Assembly (NCBI GenBank): GCA_033439255.1
Contig: CM065881.1
Location: forward strand, 1,488,001-1,552,000
Reading direction: 5' to 3'
DNA length: 64,000 bases
Origin: Hericium rajendrae
Taxonomy: Eukaryota; Basidiomycota; Agaricomycetes; Russulales; Hericiaceae
Below, in pieces: positions 22,696-35,908 of this stretch. The position numbers and the translations under genes are program-made. Each line of letters opens with the position of its first letter. The stretch's first letter is position 1. The notes beneath the pieces are model-generated. The model ran no database searches. It was not told the DNA's origin and was given only the letters and a program-made list of their open reading frames with translations.

Positions 22696-25187
22696 TCACC
22701 GTCCAGCGAGAATGCGAGCAGAATCTCCCTCTGCAACACCGTTCGTCTGACTGCCCGCTCCCACAAACCCGGCAATCGTCTTCTGCATGTCGTTCCACTC
22801 CGTCTCCCGCGGCATCGCCATGTCTCCGATGTCGTAGACGTAGAGCTTTCCTTCGCTTCCACCCATCATCGCCCGACGGCCATCTTTCCGATCCCACTGG
22901 AGCTTGTTAATGGCATGGTCGGGGCTCACGGTCGTCGACACTACGGGAACCTAAAAAAAGGTAGACGCGTTAGATCAGCTAAAATTACTTCCGCAGGACG
23001 CCAACGGACCTCCGTATCGATATTCAGATTCCATAGATCGAATTTTCCTGATCCATCGACTGAGCCAAAGACAGCGGGATGCGCGGGGTGCCACTTGACG
23101 TCGTAGACGTAGTCGTCGGCTTCGTCGAACGAGTATATGGGCGACACCGTGTGCGCCGTCGTCGAGGGCTTCGCCAGTGACTTTGCCCTCCAGAGCTTGA
23201 CGGTCCAGTCGACCGAACACGTCAAGAACAGGTCGGAGAAATCAACAGGACCAATGAGGGGATGGAAGTGCAAGCCCATGACCGGGCCTGAATGGCCACG
23301 GTAGACGTCATACTGGTTGAGGCCTGCCTTCGCACCAGCGCGATCGTAGCGATTCGCTTGATAGACGTTGCCCTCTTCTGTGCCGACCCAGAAGGTAGTC
23401 GTCTCATTGTCTGGGAAATCCAATGTCGTGATTGCGACTTCGCCTGTCTTGTTATGACCTGCATGCACTAGCTCGAGGGTTTCCTAAAAGATGTTCAGAG
23501 TGAGCCTGGGTATATATAGCTATTATTGTGAGGAATTACCTGAGGCTGTGCCAACATATCAACGAGCCAACTGCACACCATGCCGTCCGTGCTGCTCGTG
23601 ATCAGATTGTGCGCATTCTGTGTACCCACCATCTGCATCGCATAGACCGGATGCGTATGTCCGGCAGCCGATAGTGGCGTCTTCAAGACCGGCAGGTGTT
23701 TGGAGCGGGTATCCCACAGCAGGATTTGTCCCGAGTATGTTCCGCCAAACACGAGATTCGAGTGGAAAGGCGAAAAGGTGACGGAAAGAACATCTGACTG
23801 CAAAGAGGTCTGCAACAGGCCAAGAATGTCGCTCTCACATCCACGCTTACCTGGGAATGGAACACAAATTCAGGGCGCTCGAGCAGGTGGAGGTTCCAGA
23901 CGGCGACGATGCCGTCAGGCTCGTTGAGAGCAGCGGGATTCTTGTTATATGAGGCGACGCTGAGCTCGGGGAACTACAATATATGGTCAAAGAGAATGAA
24001 GAGAGAAACGTTGCATGTCCGTACCTTTGGCGACCAATCCACATCGGTGACGGATCTGTTCTTGCAGTAGCGCTCGTCCCAAAACGTGCACACACGCTTA
24101 ACCCGCTTTCCCTCAGAGTCGTCACTAGCGGAGACTGCATCAGTAAAAACGAAGACGACTGGATGCGGATACTCACACCCCAGTCTCAGCACCGCTTGCG
24201 TAGTCTCTGATGTAGTCATAATTGTCGTTCAACGCTCGTTGAACGATTTTTGATGACTGCTCAACGAAATCTAGGAACTCTGGTGCTGTGAAGATACTCG
24301 TCCTTTCCTCCTCGGTGAGCTCTGGGAGGGGGGTTACATCAGTGACTGACGTCCCGAGATACTATTTCACAAACCTCGAATTTCCTGCTCAATCTCCTTG
24401 TCAAGCTGCACGCTCTCCTCATCTAGCTCGTTTTCTCGGGCTCGCTCGGCTTCCAAGGCATCCCGTTCGCGGTTGACGCGCTGCCGAATCTCCTCTTCCG
24501 ACGGCGGGGAGGAAGAATCCGACTCGAAGTTGGCCGTCTGGATTTCTTTATTGTACGTGACGCGTTCCTGCAATCTGGCGAGTTATTGGTTGAACTTACG
24601 GAGGGCGCGAATGTATGCATACCCGCTGCGGTAACTCGAAGAGTTCCTGCTCTACGTCTATGAGGTCCGGGATGAATCGAGGGGAAAGTGAGCTATTCAA
24701 AGAAGATTAAGTGCGGAGGCAACTTTTCGTGAGGCGATCTTACCGTTCGACAACATTTTCGGTCGCAGATTGAACGAGGGTGGTGGTGATGGAATTGCGG
24801 TCGAAGAAGCTTATGTCGCTTTGCCTGCTCCCTCTGCCGGATATGTGTAGCGATGAAGGCCCGGGAAGGGCTGCAGCATGGCCCTGGGCTGGTGTCCCCG
24901 GAACGGACGATGCAGGCGTGAGATCTGGGCTGCGAAGGCCCAAGCTTGAGCTGCTCTCCCCGACGAGGGCATTTACGAGCGAGTCGACGTCTACTCTGCG
25001 TGAGATGGACGACGTTCCTGCCTGAAAAGACACGTATAGCTATCTCTTGGAAGTATGTATAACTCGTGCAACTCACGTCGGATGTGCGCCTCTCCGTCTC
25101 GGCTTTCTGTCTTTCTGCGCGGGCCTTGCGAAGCTCGGTTAGCTTCTGCCTCTTTGCCTCTATCTCAGCCCTTCGTCTGTCCGCCAT
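22696..25187 (-). CDS. Cytoplasmic dynein intermediate chain
   Basis: WD40 subunit that links the dynein heavy chain to dynactin and cargo. Ten exons (25077-25187, 24744-25021, 24623-24692, 24375-24567, 24177-24321, 24025-24124, 23851-23973, 23540-23809, 23010-23483, 22696-22950) give 672 residues in frame. The N-terminal coiled coil ([19 protein letters not shown]) is the p150Glued-binding helix. A Ser-rich linker and an acidic segment follow. WD40 repeats are evident ([71 protein letters not shown]). Nuclear migration and endosome transport are the expected roles. It is divergent from SEN2 across 221 bp. Confidence 0.95.
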
Positions 25188-25408
25188 AGCTTCGGGCCGT
25201 TACAATCGTGTAAACCGAGGAGAGATGGATATGCGGGTCGTGAGGGCGCTGCTTGAAGGCTGGAGACCGCCACTGGCAGCGACGATGGAGGCTCACGTGG
25301 AGTCGCGCTGTTGACGCGCTGTTTGGCAACAGCATCTTTCTATTGCACCTCTCGGGGTTGACTCGCATACCTCATCCACCTTTTAACTTGCAGGTCTTTA
25401 CAACCGAT

Positions 25409-26837
25409 ATGGCTTCACGAGGAGGCCGTGGTTCTGGAGCCAGGAAAGGTGGCGCAAGACGCAATGAAAACAACCGCATCTACGGAAATCCACTTCCCAT
25501 CCTCTTCTCCCCTCCAGAAAATAGACTAGTATCGTCTGCTCTAGGTCTCTTCGGTATTTCTGGAGCGCGTATCCTGAATCCGCATTGTGAAGGAGTGTTT
25601 GACCCTACCACCCGATCTGTCTGGGTGACGAACCCCAAGGATTCCACGATCCTTTGGCAGCGAGGTTTCTTCGGAAAGGGCAATCTGTCGAGAAGTGAGC
25701 CGAGCTGGCTCACACGGCAGATAAACACTCGAAAAATGGCGGGGAAGAGTATGTGCATTTCGGGCTCGATATCACAGTGCTTTGCTCATGAGCTCATGTT
25801 TTGTTCTCTTTAGAAACGGCTTCTGAGGAAATTACTGCGAAACGCAGAGCGGAACGAAAACAATTCAAGCTTGACCGAGCGCGGGCTATGGCTGCCGCTG
25901 CTGCCGAAGCGGAGGCAGCGTTTGCGGAGGGGCGTATCATCTCCTCAGAAGAGTTGAAGGCATCGATTCCGTCCGCAGCAACATGGAAGCCTTCACCCTC
26001 GGTACGGGCTGAAGTGACTGTGCCGGAGACGCCTGCACAGGACGAGGACGAGGAAGAGCAACCCGAACCGGAGCCAATAGAAGACCTCGAGCACCTGCAG
26101 CTCACCCTCCCCGAGGCTTTCTTCCTCGCATGGGCGCTTGATTGCCTGACGGTCCTCAATCCCAAAACAGTGCGCTCGCTTCTCACATGCTGTCGCCCGT
26201 GGCCTGAACTTCCCTCGTAGATGGAACCGATGACCCTTCACGACATATGGCACGCTTTCCAACAAGCCCATCGGCCACCGCATTTGTCGCTTCTTTCTCC
26301 AACACCGCAAGGCCTGCGCGCGGACAGTCCGTTTCTTATCAACTATGTCTTCTACCATCACTACCGATCCCTTGGATGGGTAGTCAAAAGCGGCATTAAG
26401 TTCTGCGTTGATTATATGCTATACAAGCGTGGACCAGTGTTTCAGCATGCCGAGTAAGTGTCCGTCCCCGGAGTCTTTATCGCATTTGCTGAGGGTCGGT
26501 TAGATTTGCAATGGTCATCATCCCCGTTTACGAAGATCCGGATGACGAGAAAAATTCGCCTTACACCTTGCAGAATGTATCCCCGTTTTCTTGGCAGTGG
26601 TTGAGTACTGTCAATCGTGTCAACTCGCAGGTCCAGAAGGTATGATTTTTATGGTTGAACTTTCGTCCATTCATACCTTGACATGCCATGCCGTAGACTC
26701 TGATCCTGTGCTACGTGACGATACCCGCTGCGTCGAGGGTGACTCCCGAGCTCCTTGCGTCACCTGCAGCCTTTGCTCAATACTCCATTCGGGAGGTCAC
26801 ACTACGTCGCTTTATACCCGCTCGAATGCGCGATTGA
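25409..26837 (+). CDS. SEN2: tRNA-splicing endonuclease catalytic subunit Sen2
   Basis: Cleaves the 5' splice site of intron-containing pre-tRNAs. Exons are 25409-25748, 25814-26169, 26221-26453, 26504-26639 and 26697-26837, giving 401 residues. The C-terminal endonuclease domain contains YHHYRSLGWVVKSGIKFCVDYMLYKRGP, with the catalytic Tyr, then FQHAEFAM with the catalytic His, and VNRVNSQVQKTLILCYV with the catalytic Lys. A central Glu-rich linker (DEDEEEQPEPEPIEDL) separates it from the basic N terminus. The triad is complete, so an active enzyme is expected. Confidence 0.95.
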
Positions 26838-27572
26838 TCACCACTGAAGTACTTTTGGGGCTTTGATCCATGTGGGCGAGGTGTGTGAATGAGGTCTCAT
26901 GGCCCTGACCTTTCCGCACGGCGTCCCGACATCACAGCACCGTAGAACGCGTTGCTGCTGTAATTTGATCGACAACTCTGTTGATGTCGTTGGCGGCGAC
27001 GCGCGCGTCTGTCCGCGACATTCAAGTACGCGCTGTCTGTTGGATTACTTGATTGGAGTCGTGGAGATGATCGAGAAGGTTGGGCATCTCGGCATATGGC
27101 ACAGCGTTTGACAAGGATCTATGATAGTTTTCGCACTGCATGGTTCGTGGCTGAATTAAAAAGGATAGAGAAAGAGAAGCGATTGGCCCGAGCGAGATTA
27201 CGAGCGCGCGTTGGAGGAGAGCGTGTACGTAGACGCATTAGAAGCTACCCCCGGGCAAGGCTCGAGGCCCGCAGCAAGGCCCGCTTATCACGTTTCGCTT
27301 CTGCGACGAGACGACCAATGGATCTTCTGGATCCCTTATTATAGCTACAGTAGCTCTGAGCCAGTCTCGTGCACGCCAATTGTGTCCAACCGTTACCAGC
27401 AAGATCACTTCGGCCCATGCCACAAAACGCAGCGTGCCAGTCATTCCCGCAGCACAAATCACGACCCCGCGGTCTCTCACAAAGTCTTATTCTGGGAGAG
27501 TCGTCCTCGCAGCGGGTCATCCAGTACCTGGTACCGCTAGACTTCGACTGGAGCAACGGGATCGCGTTCGAC
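26838..27572. other. Intergenic upstream of Zn2Cys6 gene
   Basis: 735 bp between SEN2 and the transcription factor. An 82-codon Arg-rich frame at 27096-27344 (+) has no recognisable domain and may be chance or an upstream frame in a long leader. Otherwise nothing is seen. Confidence 0.4.
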
Positions 27573-30500
27573 ATGACCGCGAGTACTCAGGATAGAAACG
27601 TGCACGGCGGCCAGAAGGCCTATCCCTTCCAGACCGCATTCATTTTTCCGCCTTCTCGCCCGCAGTTGCATGTCGGTGGCGATTTCATTTCCCAGGAAGC
27701 GCCGCTGTCTGCTGGGAGCAATATACTGTCTGATGCCTCCCCCACTGCACTCGACCCCTCGTCATCTGCACCCTTTGCGCCGCCCCACTCGTCAACTTCA
27801 TCCGACTCGCCTGACCGGGCCCTGCGCAGGCCGCGAAAAGAGAAGGCCCGCATTGCGCTCGCTCCCGATCAACCACCTACCACTCAGGGGAAACCGAGGA
27901 CGAGGGTCTACGTAGCGTGTGCACAATGGTGCGTGGTTATAATCTCGTGCACAGAATCCGTATATATTGAATTCGTGACAGTCGAGGCCGCAAGATTCGC
28001 TGCGATGGTGCCCGCCCCGTTTGCCACAATTGCACCCAGAGGGCAGACGGAGAATGTAACTACGATTCTGCACCGAAGCGACGAGGGCCTGACAAGGTCC
28101 AGGGCGCCCGCACGCGCACGACGAGGGCGAAGGATGAGGAGGGTAGGCCTATCCAGAAGAAGCGTCGGAGGATGGGGTCGACGACTGTTCAAGAGGAAGT
28201 GACCAGCCCAGTTGCCGCTGCACCCCCTCCTCCTACCGAAGCGACGCTCGGTGCGACTTTCGTGAATGACGTGCCTATTCCGCTCTCTCCATTTGAGCCA
28301 AAGCCCACCCAATATCCTTACGCCCAGTCTGCCCGAATCCCGCCAACCCACCTGCGCCAGCCCATTCTCGAACCACCTGGCAGCAATGTCCGATTTACAT
28401 CGACCTCGTCGTACGACCAGGGGCTCATATCGTCAATTGCATCCGACCCTGCTATGGTATGTAGCATACTGCATATAGCCTCTGTATCGCCACCTATTCA
28501 TTCATGCTTCTTTCTTCTGCTTCTCATAGATTGCAGCAGACCACTCTGCTGGATTCTCCGCAGCGGTTCCATACCCGGGCCTCTTTGCATCCGCCCCCGT
28601 CTCTACCGCATACATCGCGCCTGTGGATGACGATCATGACGACGAGAACATCGTCGAGCTCAGTGCTGAGCCCTCCATACAGTTCTCGCGCAAGATCTGG
28701 TGGGACCACCTGTTGTTCATCTATTCGTCATCGCGGCGGCCCTCGCACTCGGATATGCCGACCTTGACGAATGCCCAGCGAGAGTATAGCATGCGGAGTA
28801 TTGTGTCTGACCTCCGCTCCCTGTTCAAGATCACAAACTACTGGTTTTCGTTTTTCAATGTACCGCGATTCTACGCCAACTTCATGGATCCTGTCAGAAG
28901 GAGCCGGATGCAGCCCAGCCTGGTTCTCGCTGCGCTCACGGTGGGGATGTACTTGCAGAGCTCTCAGCTTGGAAGAGGCGAAGAAGGCCGGCGGCTGGCA
29001 TTGATACTGAGGGACGAGGCTCAGAGCGCATTGGACGCGAGCTTGGCCTCCAGGAGCGTTGACGAAGAGCTCGCTCAAGCAGCATGGGTAATTCGGGTTC
29101 AGATTCTACGTCCTCTTCATAATTTTGATCGGATTTGCCATTCTAGATTTTGGCATTCTTTGAAATTTGCGCCCACCCGCATCATCATGGACACAGGGTG
29201 TTTTCTTCTATGGCCGTCTGCGACGCCATCATTCGCTCGCTGGCCTTGACGAAGCTGGATGCCAATGACCCTCAGGCATCCTCGTACTGCGCACAAGTCA
29301 CGCATATGGTCACGTCCGGCCCCCACACGAACGCATTGCTCTACGCCTCCGGGCGCTACGGCTCTGAGGCAACGTCTGCACCGATGCGGGTAGGCATCCC
29401 GCCGGCAGGGCCATCCATCACGACGCAGCCTAAACAATGCTCGTGCGAGACCATGTCGCTCGGGCACAATTGGCCCGAAGCCTATGAGGAGACACCGCTG
29501 TGGATCGCGACGCCTGCGTGGAACTGGGGGTGGTCGGAGGGGGAGGTACGCAAGGAGGAGTGTCGGAGGCTGGTTTGGAGCTCCATGATGCTCGCTGCCG
29601 GACTCAGCTCGTTCACCTCAGCATCTGGCTTGCAAACAGCGGATCTCCATGTCACTCACCCATGCAATGTATGTGTTTTCTTTCGTGCTGAATACACGCG
29701 CTAAAACCGGATGCGGATCCATAGTACGCATTGTTGTTCCCGGGAGACACGCTGACGCCGCACGCCTATCCTGGAGCCGGCCTGGGCAAAGAGACGGTGT
29801 GGGCCTTGTACATCCGCTCCATGCTGCTATGGCACAGCTGTCTGCGCGTTCGGCAGGACGAGACGATCAGCGCGACGGAGAAGTCCGACTTTACGCTGCG
29901 GGCGTGGCTGGAGACTGAGGAGATCGAGAAAGCGCTGAACAGGCATACGTGCGGGGTCGAAAGGGCGTTCTTCTTTGTCGGCCGCGAGTACCTGTTCAAG
30001 TGCGTTTTATGTCCGCCGTCAGAGCCCGGGACCGAAGATGCTGATTGTGATCTTGTCAACAGCACCCGGATGTGCATATCGTACGAATTCCAGCGTTTCA
30101 TACCCCATGTGTAGGCGGTCTGGGCTACGTGCGCGTCCATCGTGACTGACTGTTTTGTGCTTTAGGCTGATAGGGCTAAATCGAGAGAAGTCCATTGAGT
30201 GGTGTCAGTCCTCTTGCTGCGATTGCACCCGTCTTAGCGCGCTGACGCTTCCCTTGCAATTTTCTTGCAGTGCGTGATCAAGAACAGCGGGCCAAGATGG
30301 TGATGCAGGGAATGTATGCTGTCACCGGGAATATGAAGCATGACCTGGCGCAGAGGCCGTGGTTCGTCTGGTGGTTCATGGGGCAAGTGTCGCGGTAAGC
30401 ACAAAGCTTACTCGACGCTTCTGGCTCGCTGACTATGCTTGAAGGGCACTTACGTTGTGGACCCTCGACAATACACTAACCGTTGCCCTCGATGTGTGCC

Positions 30501-30712
30501 GAGCCTTCTTGGAACCTATTGAGTTCCTTGCGTCTGTGTGGCCATGTCAAGGTACGCACATCATATCCAGATACGTTATCGCCGCTCTTCTCATGTCGCA
30601 TGCAGAACAACGCAACCGCTATAACAGCCTAGTAGAGCAGGTGAGGCAGGCATGCCTCTCGGCACAAGCTTCGATCACCTACGCCCCAGCGCGGCTCGAC
30701 AGGACGCTCTAG
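27573..30712 (+). CDS. Zn(II)2Cys6 transcription factor
   Basis: Predicted 869-residue fungal regulator. Ten exons: 27573-27928, 27982-28456, 28530-29087, 29147-29668, 29725-29999, 30063-30110, 30166-30203, 30271-30394, 30445-30551, 30606-30712. The DNA-binding Zn2Cys6 cluster is rebuilt by the first splice: VACAQCRGRKIRCDGARPVC followed by HNCTQRADGEC. It is preceded by a 110-residue Ser/Pro-rich arm and followed by a basic linker (KRRGPDK). The remaining 600 residues match the fungal-specific middle homology region (RKIWWDHLLFIYSSSR, and AVCDAIIRSLALTK). Intron 30204-30270 uses GTCAGT, as TGG|TGT splitting otherwise creates a stop. Target genes cannot be inferred from context. Confidence 0.9.
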
Positions 30713-31286
30713 TTGCACGGTTTCTTTTTCCTGCCTAACTTTACCTGTATCATTATTGCATCTTATACTGAACTGTCCACCTCACGTACTATCTCCGCAC
30801 CCTTGTAGCATCTATGTGCCTTCTCGAGCGGGGCCGTTTTCTTGTCTGTTCCATACTTTACTCATCTGCATTAGTTTGATTTCACAATGTTGTACCATCA
30901 CCTGCGTCGTGCTGGTCGGACTACCGGATATTCTTGTGCTTCTCTGTTATGCCTTTTCATGCCCTTCATCGCATTTGACTTTGCTACTTTGCCATCCAAT
31001 ACACGTACTTCGGTCCTCTTCACCAGAAAATGCTTAGAATTCGGGTGCCGCTCCCCGTGCCGGACTCATGCACCAGGGGAGTTAGCGTGACCAGTCCTAT
31101 ACTTAGCGTCTCCCACTGCTCATTTGTGTCTGACGAAAGCTATCAAATAAAGAACCTGTCACGCTGCGTCGCTCATAACAACCACCACTTCCGCGTGCAA
31201 TTATGGCATCCGCATCCGTAAACTCAATGAATTGATGTGAATAGATACGCAAGGACAGTACAAACTCGCGACGGTACAGAAATAAC
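30713..31286. other. Convergent 3' flanks
   Basis: 574 bp between the convergent Zn2Cys6 and THP3 genes; T-rich on the plus strand, consistent with 3' UTR. No gene is seen. Confidence 0.4.
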
Positions 31287-33154
31287 TTAAATCGCACCCT
31301 TGATCTGCACCTTGCGATACTTCTCCTCAAAGGCGATCGCAAGCTGCGGCGCCGCGGCCCTGCAGTCCAGCATCTTCTCCGCGTCGCGCGCGTTCGGGTT
31401 GGCGTAGCGGTTCGCGGCGTGTGCCTCCAGGAAGGCAGTGCAGAGCTGCAGGCTGTCGAACACGAGCTCCTGGACGATGAAATCCAGCGGGATCTTCTGG
31501 TACCTGGTTCGCGTGTCGTGAGAAGAAGTATGTGGGGGCGATAGATGGGGCTCACGCTTTCGACATGACGAGCAGCGCGCGGATGCGCTCGCGGTCCATG
31601 AAGTGGTCCATGATGTAGGCCCCCATGTTCGGCGCGTTCATGTAGAGCTCGCCCAGCGCGTGGTAGTTCCCCATCGCGATGGCGCGCTGCACGCTCAGCG
31701 CGTGCTGGACTGCGTCGTTCTCTTTCTGTTTGGGCGTTAGCTGACCTACGTAAAGATTTAGTTCTGCAGACCAGAACCGGATTCGGCATAAAGAAAGGAG
31801 AGTGGGATGGACGTCAGTCAGGGAGTGTTCTGATCGGAGAGGAGAAAGTGACGGACCACTGCGATTGTGGCCGTGCACAAGCATCAAGATGCGGTAGGCC
31901 GTGAACTCCTCCACCTTGCCGGGGATGCCCAGCTCGTAAAGCGTCTTGAGCGTCGCCTGACATGAATTATATTCGACCATGTCGCCCTGGGCACGACGTC
32001 TCAGCCAACGAACTGCGGGCCACGAGGAGAATAACATACGACTTCCAGTGCCATGCGTGCATGGATCTCATACACGGCAACCGTGAATTCATTCTTTATT
32101 CGTTGGACCTGAATCATGCATCAACGCAGAAATAGACATCACGCAGAGCAGGCAGACGACGCGGAGACGACGCACGGTGAGGTCTTGCCGGAGACTCTTG
32201 AACTGACTGCATATCCAGTTGTAGTTAGCTTTCTCTCGCCAGCGACGCTTCAGTTCGGTGAGAGCTTGCTGCAGCACGGGGTATGGTCGTATCTGTTCTG
32301 GTTTCGGTTCCTGCTGTGCATCAGCACAAGAGTTTTAATTCAGTCAGAGGGACGACGGACTGATGTTAAGCGGAGATAGTCCTTGAAGATCTCCTGCGAC
32401 GTCCCGACGATCGTATACCGGTCCCAATTCGGGACATTCTGCAGCCCGCTACCGTCAGCACCAACCACACGAGCCGAAAGCGGCGCTACGCACCGGGTCC
32501 GCCTCGGGATCGTCGGGGTTCACGCCCGGCGTCGCCGAGCGCGACGAGCGCATGGAGGTGTTGAAAACGTGAGAGGTATGATGGTTAGCCTTGAGAGATG
32601 CCTGACCGACACGCCGTGCCTTCTGCTGCTCCAGCTCGTGCTCCCGCCGGAAACGCTCCGCGCGGCGGTCGAGCGCGGCGCGGTCGTTCACGTCCAGCGC
32701 GGCGTGCTTGCCGATCTGCGTCTTCTTTGCTTTCTTAGGGTGCAAGGGGACGCCTTCGTTCCTGGGGCAGCACGAGATCAGCGGGTGCGGGGAGGATGCG
32801 GGAGGTGAGACGCACATCTTGCGTTTGAGAGAGCTGGACGTCGGGAATGGCTTTGGGATGAGGCTTTGCGAGGCAAGGCAGCCCGGTGAACGGGGACGAA
32901 CTAGACGGGAGGTAAGTCGGATCTGCGCACCTCTGCAGCTGCACTGCCGCCCAGTCTGTCGTCCACAGCGTCTGGGAGCTAAAAGCGTCAGATATCACCT
33001 TGCGCAGTTCTGCCTGTGCCTCTTCTCTGTTTGCATCGGTCATCTGTCCGAGGCAGTCTGCGACCCATGCTCTGGAGGGCGTATGTGAGCATGGCCGACA
33101 TTCAATGGTCAGGAGGACGCACTTCAGTGGTGGTGGCCAGCTCTCGCTAGACAT
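31287..33154 (-). CDS. THP3: SAC3/GANP-domain protein, Thp3/LENG8 type
   Basis: Likely homologue of yeast Thp3, which with Csn12 acts in transcription elongation and mRNA maturation. Nine exons (33123-33154, 32931-33071, 32494-32863, 32361-32438, 32176-32310, 32040-32108, 31857-31986, 31556-31763, 31287-31503) give 459 residues in frame. The core reads NVPNWDRYTIVGTSQEIFKD, LTSEPKPEQIRPYPVLQ, KANYNWICSQFKSLRQDLTV and RIKNEFTVAVYEIHARMALE, then the PCI-like SAC3 helices (YNSCQATLKTLYELG, NYHALGELYMNAPNMGAYI). The third exon is low complexity and basic; its acceptor (AAAG) is weak, so residues about 58-90 are uncertain. Confidence 0.87.
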
Positions 33155-33582
33155 TGTAAATAATAGTTTCTAGTAACGTTTGCAAGGAAAATTGGACGTG
33201 TATGGAGTGAAATGCAGAGAGATGAAGAGGTGTAATTGTGTAGGCTCGGAGCAGCTTGCTCAGGCCCTTCTCTTCGCTAACAAGCCGTGAGAACTTCGCT
33301 CCCCTTTTGTCCTCGTCGCCTCATCTCTGATCTGACAGCCTAGGCGAGGTAGACGCTGCTCTCCATGATCCACAGATTCTCCCTATTATTGCTCGTAATT
33401 ATCTCCTCAATATTACGCTCGCCAGAAGTGTAAAAAGTAGAGAGGATCTAGAATTGTGCCTCCATCAAGCCGCATTGTTCAACGTCAACAGACCACTATC
33501 CATTTCTACGTGAATAATTACAGGAACACTTGTACGAAGGCCCTGGCCAATAGTAAAGAAGAAGCCCATCCCGGACTCGTTT
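33155..33582. other. THP3 upstream region
   Basis: Between the THP3 start and the CYT1 stop on the same strand; presumed promoter and terminator. No gene is seen. Confidence 0.4.
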
Positions 33583-34933
33583 CTAGTGGCCCTTGTCCGA
33601 AGGCGGGTAGTACTCTGGAAATAGAACACCAAGTGAGCAGGACATTTTATACAACAAGACAGCCAGTGCGTACGGATTTTCCTGTTCTTAAGGACGGTCC
33701 ACTTGAAGCGCTTGACGTACAAGCTGATGGCGGTCAGAGCAGAGAACAGAATGACGGCCTTGATCCCGGTCTTCTTGCGCTCGTCGTGCTCCGGCTCAGC
33801 GGCCCAGTTCAAGAAGGTGGTGACGTCCTTGGCCAGCTGCGCGGTGGTCGCCGGGGTACCTATATGGCGTGGCATGTCAGCTTGCAGAACGGTAACGCTT
33901 CATGGCAGGTAACGTACCGTCGTCGTACTCGACGAGACCGTCGAAGATCACACGGGGCATGGAGATAGCACCTCCGGGGAAATACGGGTTGTAGTTCATG
34001 CCCTCGCGTATTTCGACACCGGCCGGGGGGTCGACGTATCCGGTGAGCAGGGAGAAGATGTAGTCCTGGATAAATATCCTCAATCGCGGTATCTCCAGTT
34101 ATGAGTGAAGTCTACTGACAGCAGCACCGTGACGGGCCTTGACAATCAAGCTGAGATCAGGAGGAAGAGCGCCGGCATTGCCGGCACGGGCAGCCTCCTC
34201 ATTGGGGTAGGGAGCAGGCATGTAGTCGGAGAGCTTTCCGGGCCTCTGGAACATCTCACCCTCGTCGTTGGGGCCGTCGGTGTACTCGACCTCCTCGGCC
34301 ATCGCCTTGGCCTCGTCAGCGGTGTGCGACACACCGACGAGGTTGCGCCAGGCAATGCGGTCAAGCGAGTGGCAGGCGGCACAGACCTCGCGGTAGACGA
34401 CATAACCTCTCCGGATGCTACGACGCGTCGAGGAGAAGGCGGGGTAAGTTGAGGTAACTCCGAAGTCGGCAGAGGCGTTACCTGGCGTGATCGAACGAGT
34501 CGAACCAGCCCTTGTGCGACCAGGGGTATTGCGGCGGGTGGAGGCCCTCTTCCGCAGGCGACGAGGCGTGCGCCTCGCCGAGGAACGGAAGAGTATCGTA
34601 GAGGTGGGTATACCAGGCTATTGAGCCGACGGTCAACACTGTCGCGGAGGCCAACGTCGCGCGCGAGTTCAGGAACGTCTGCATCGCCCCGTCACCTCAG
34701 TGAGATGCTCGCGCGTCATGAATGGTTTGCATACCTGGAAAGCACTCTCCGACGCAGCGTTGGAAGACGCAAAGCGGACCTGCTGGCGACGACGGGTCAG
34801 CAACCACGCGCTCCGCGCCCATTCTGTGAGTGCTCACCGAACCAGCGCGCGCCGAAGACCGCAGGTTTGCGGTGCGTGCTGCACTGAAAGGCGCAGACTT
34901 TGCGAGAGCGGCCGCAGGGAGCCTGGAGAGCAT
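33583..34933 (-). CDS. CYT1: Cytochrome c1, mitochondrial
   Basis: Heme-bearing subunit of respiratory complex III. Exons 34780-34933, 34482-34695, 34120-34417, 33918-34065, 33674-33859 and 33583-33614 give 343 residues. The N terminus ([20 protein letters not shown]) is an Arg-rich mitochondrial presequence, followed by the hydrophobic inner-membrane sorting segment ([17 protein letters not shown]). The heme motif CAACH lies in [13 protein letters not shown], created just after an exon junction. The axial methionine is in [18 protein letters not shown], and a C-terminal anchor is [20 protein letters not shown]. The first intron ends in an unusual TGAG acceptor, so the presequence boundary is less certain. 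Confidence 0.95.
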
Positions 34934-35908
34934 TTTGGTGGAGGAATTTGGGAGGAAGGGGACAAGTCACACCGTCACGCCCGTTCTTAGCGGGTCCTAA
35001 CGGAACTCGGGCAGGCCAATCGCGTCACTGCGGTTTATCCCCCGGCTGCAGCCGACATCCGTTCAACTCTCGCCCAGGGCAATGCATCGAGCTGCATCGA
35101 GGCTCACGACGTCAGCCTTCGGGCGTGCATCGGGGACGTGCAACTCGAGTGCCACCTGCGGTAGCAGAGCCCTTGCTCGGATTCGACAATGACATTCAGC
35201 ATAAATTGAGACCGCCTGCGTGTAGCAGAGAAGTGGCATTTATTTCAGTCGTCTCGAGTATATGCGTCCGATTCTTTCTACAAATTTTGCCCACGTCTGT
35301 CTCCGGACGAGCGTTCAACGGCATGAGGCCAGAGGTCTTCGGGCTACAGTGGGCGGACTACAGGCAGAGTTCGCTCCTCGTTCTACTTCTTTACTTTCTT
35401 CATCCCCTCCAGCAAAATGCGTGTCCCGATCCGACCAAAAGATAGCTTAGAAGAGAATTAATAGTGGTGACGCACTGCAGCCCAGCAAAGAGGTAGCCCA
35501 GTTGAGCCTCATCTTGAGTTTGATTTGCTCAGAAACACATCATAACATAAATCAATTCCTGGGGAAGTCACCCACTATATATCAAGTCTTCTCGGACGTG
35601 TTAATCTACATACTGGGAAGGAGCACGGAAAACGTGCCAGCCATGAGAGACACGCGTTCCGCGGGTATTCCGAAACATAGACATAACTATCTGAGTTATG
35701 AACACCCGAACTGATATAAAGCGCTCAAAAGTAAATATGTTTCGGGCATCAGATGGAAAAATAAAAGATAAAATCATTCATAACATGGTCTGGACATGTC
35801 GCAGACGGCGTCCTGTCCGTAACGGAATCGTGTAAGGTATGAACAGCGTAAAGCACAATAGGCGTCTGCCACATCATCATGAGAAAGCGGGGGCGTGGCC
35901 TCACCGCA
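34934..35908. other. Gene-free interval
   Basis: 975 bp upstream of CYT1 and downstream of the CYSTM gene. It holds the CYT1 promoter; no further gene or RNA was recognised. Confidence 0.4.

Noticed and set aside
27096-27344. 82-residue Arg-rich ORF
   Set aside because: No domain, no clear splice partners and GC-rich composition that makes chance frames common.
34701-34837. GTGAGC at 34832-34837 as first donor of CYT1
   Set aside because: No acceptor keeps the frame into MQTFLNSR; the GTCCGC donor after residue 51 does.
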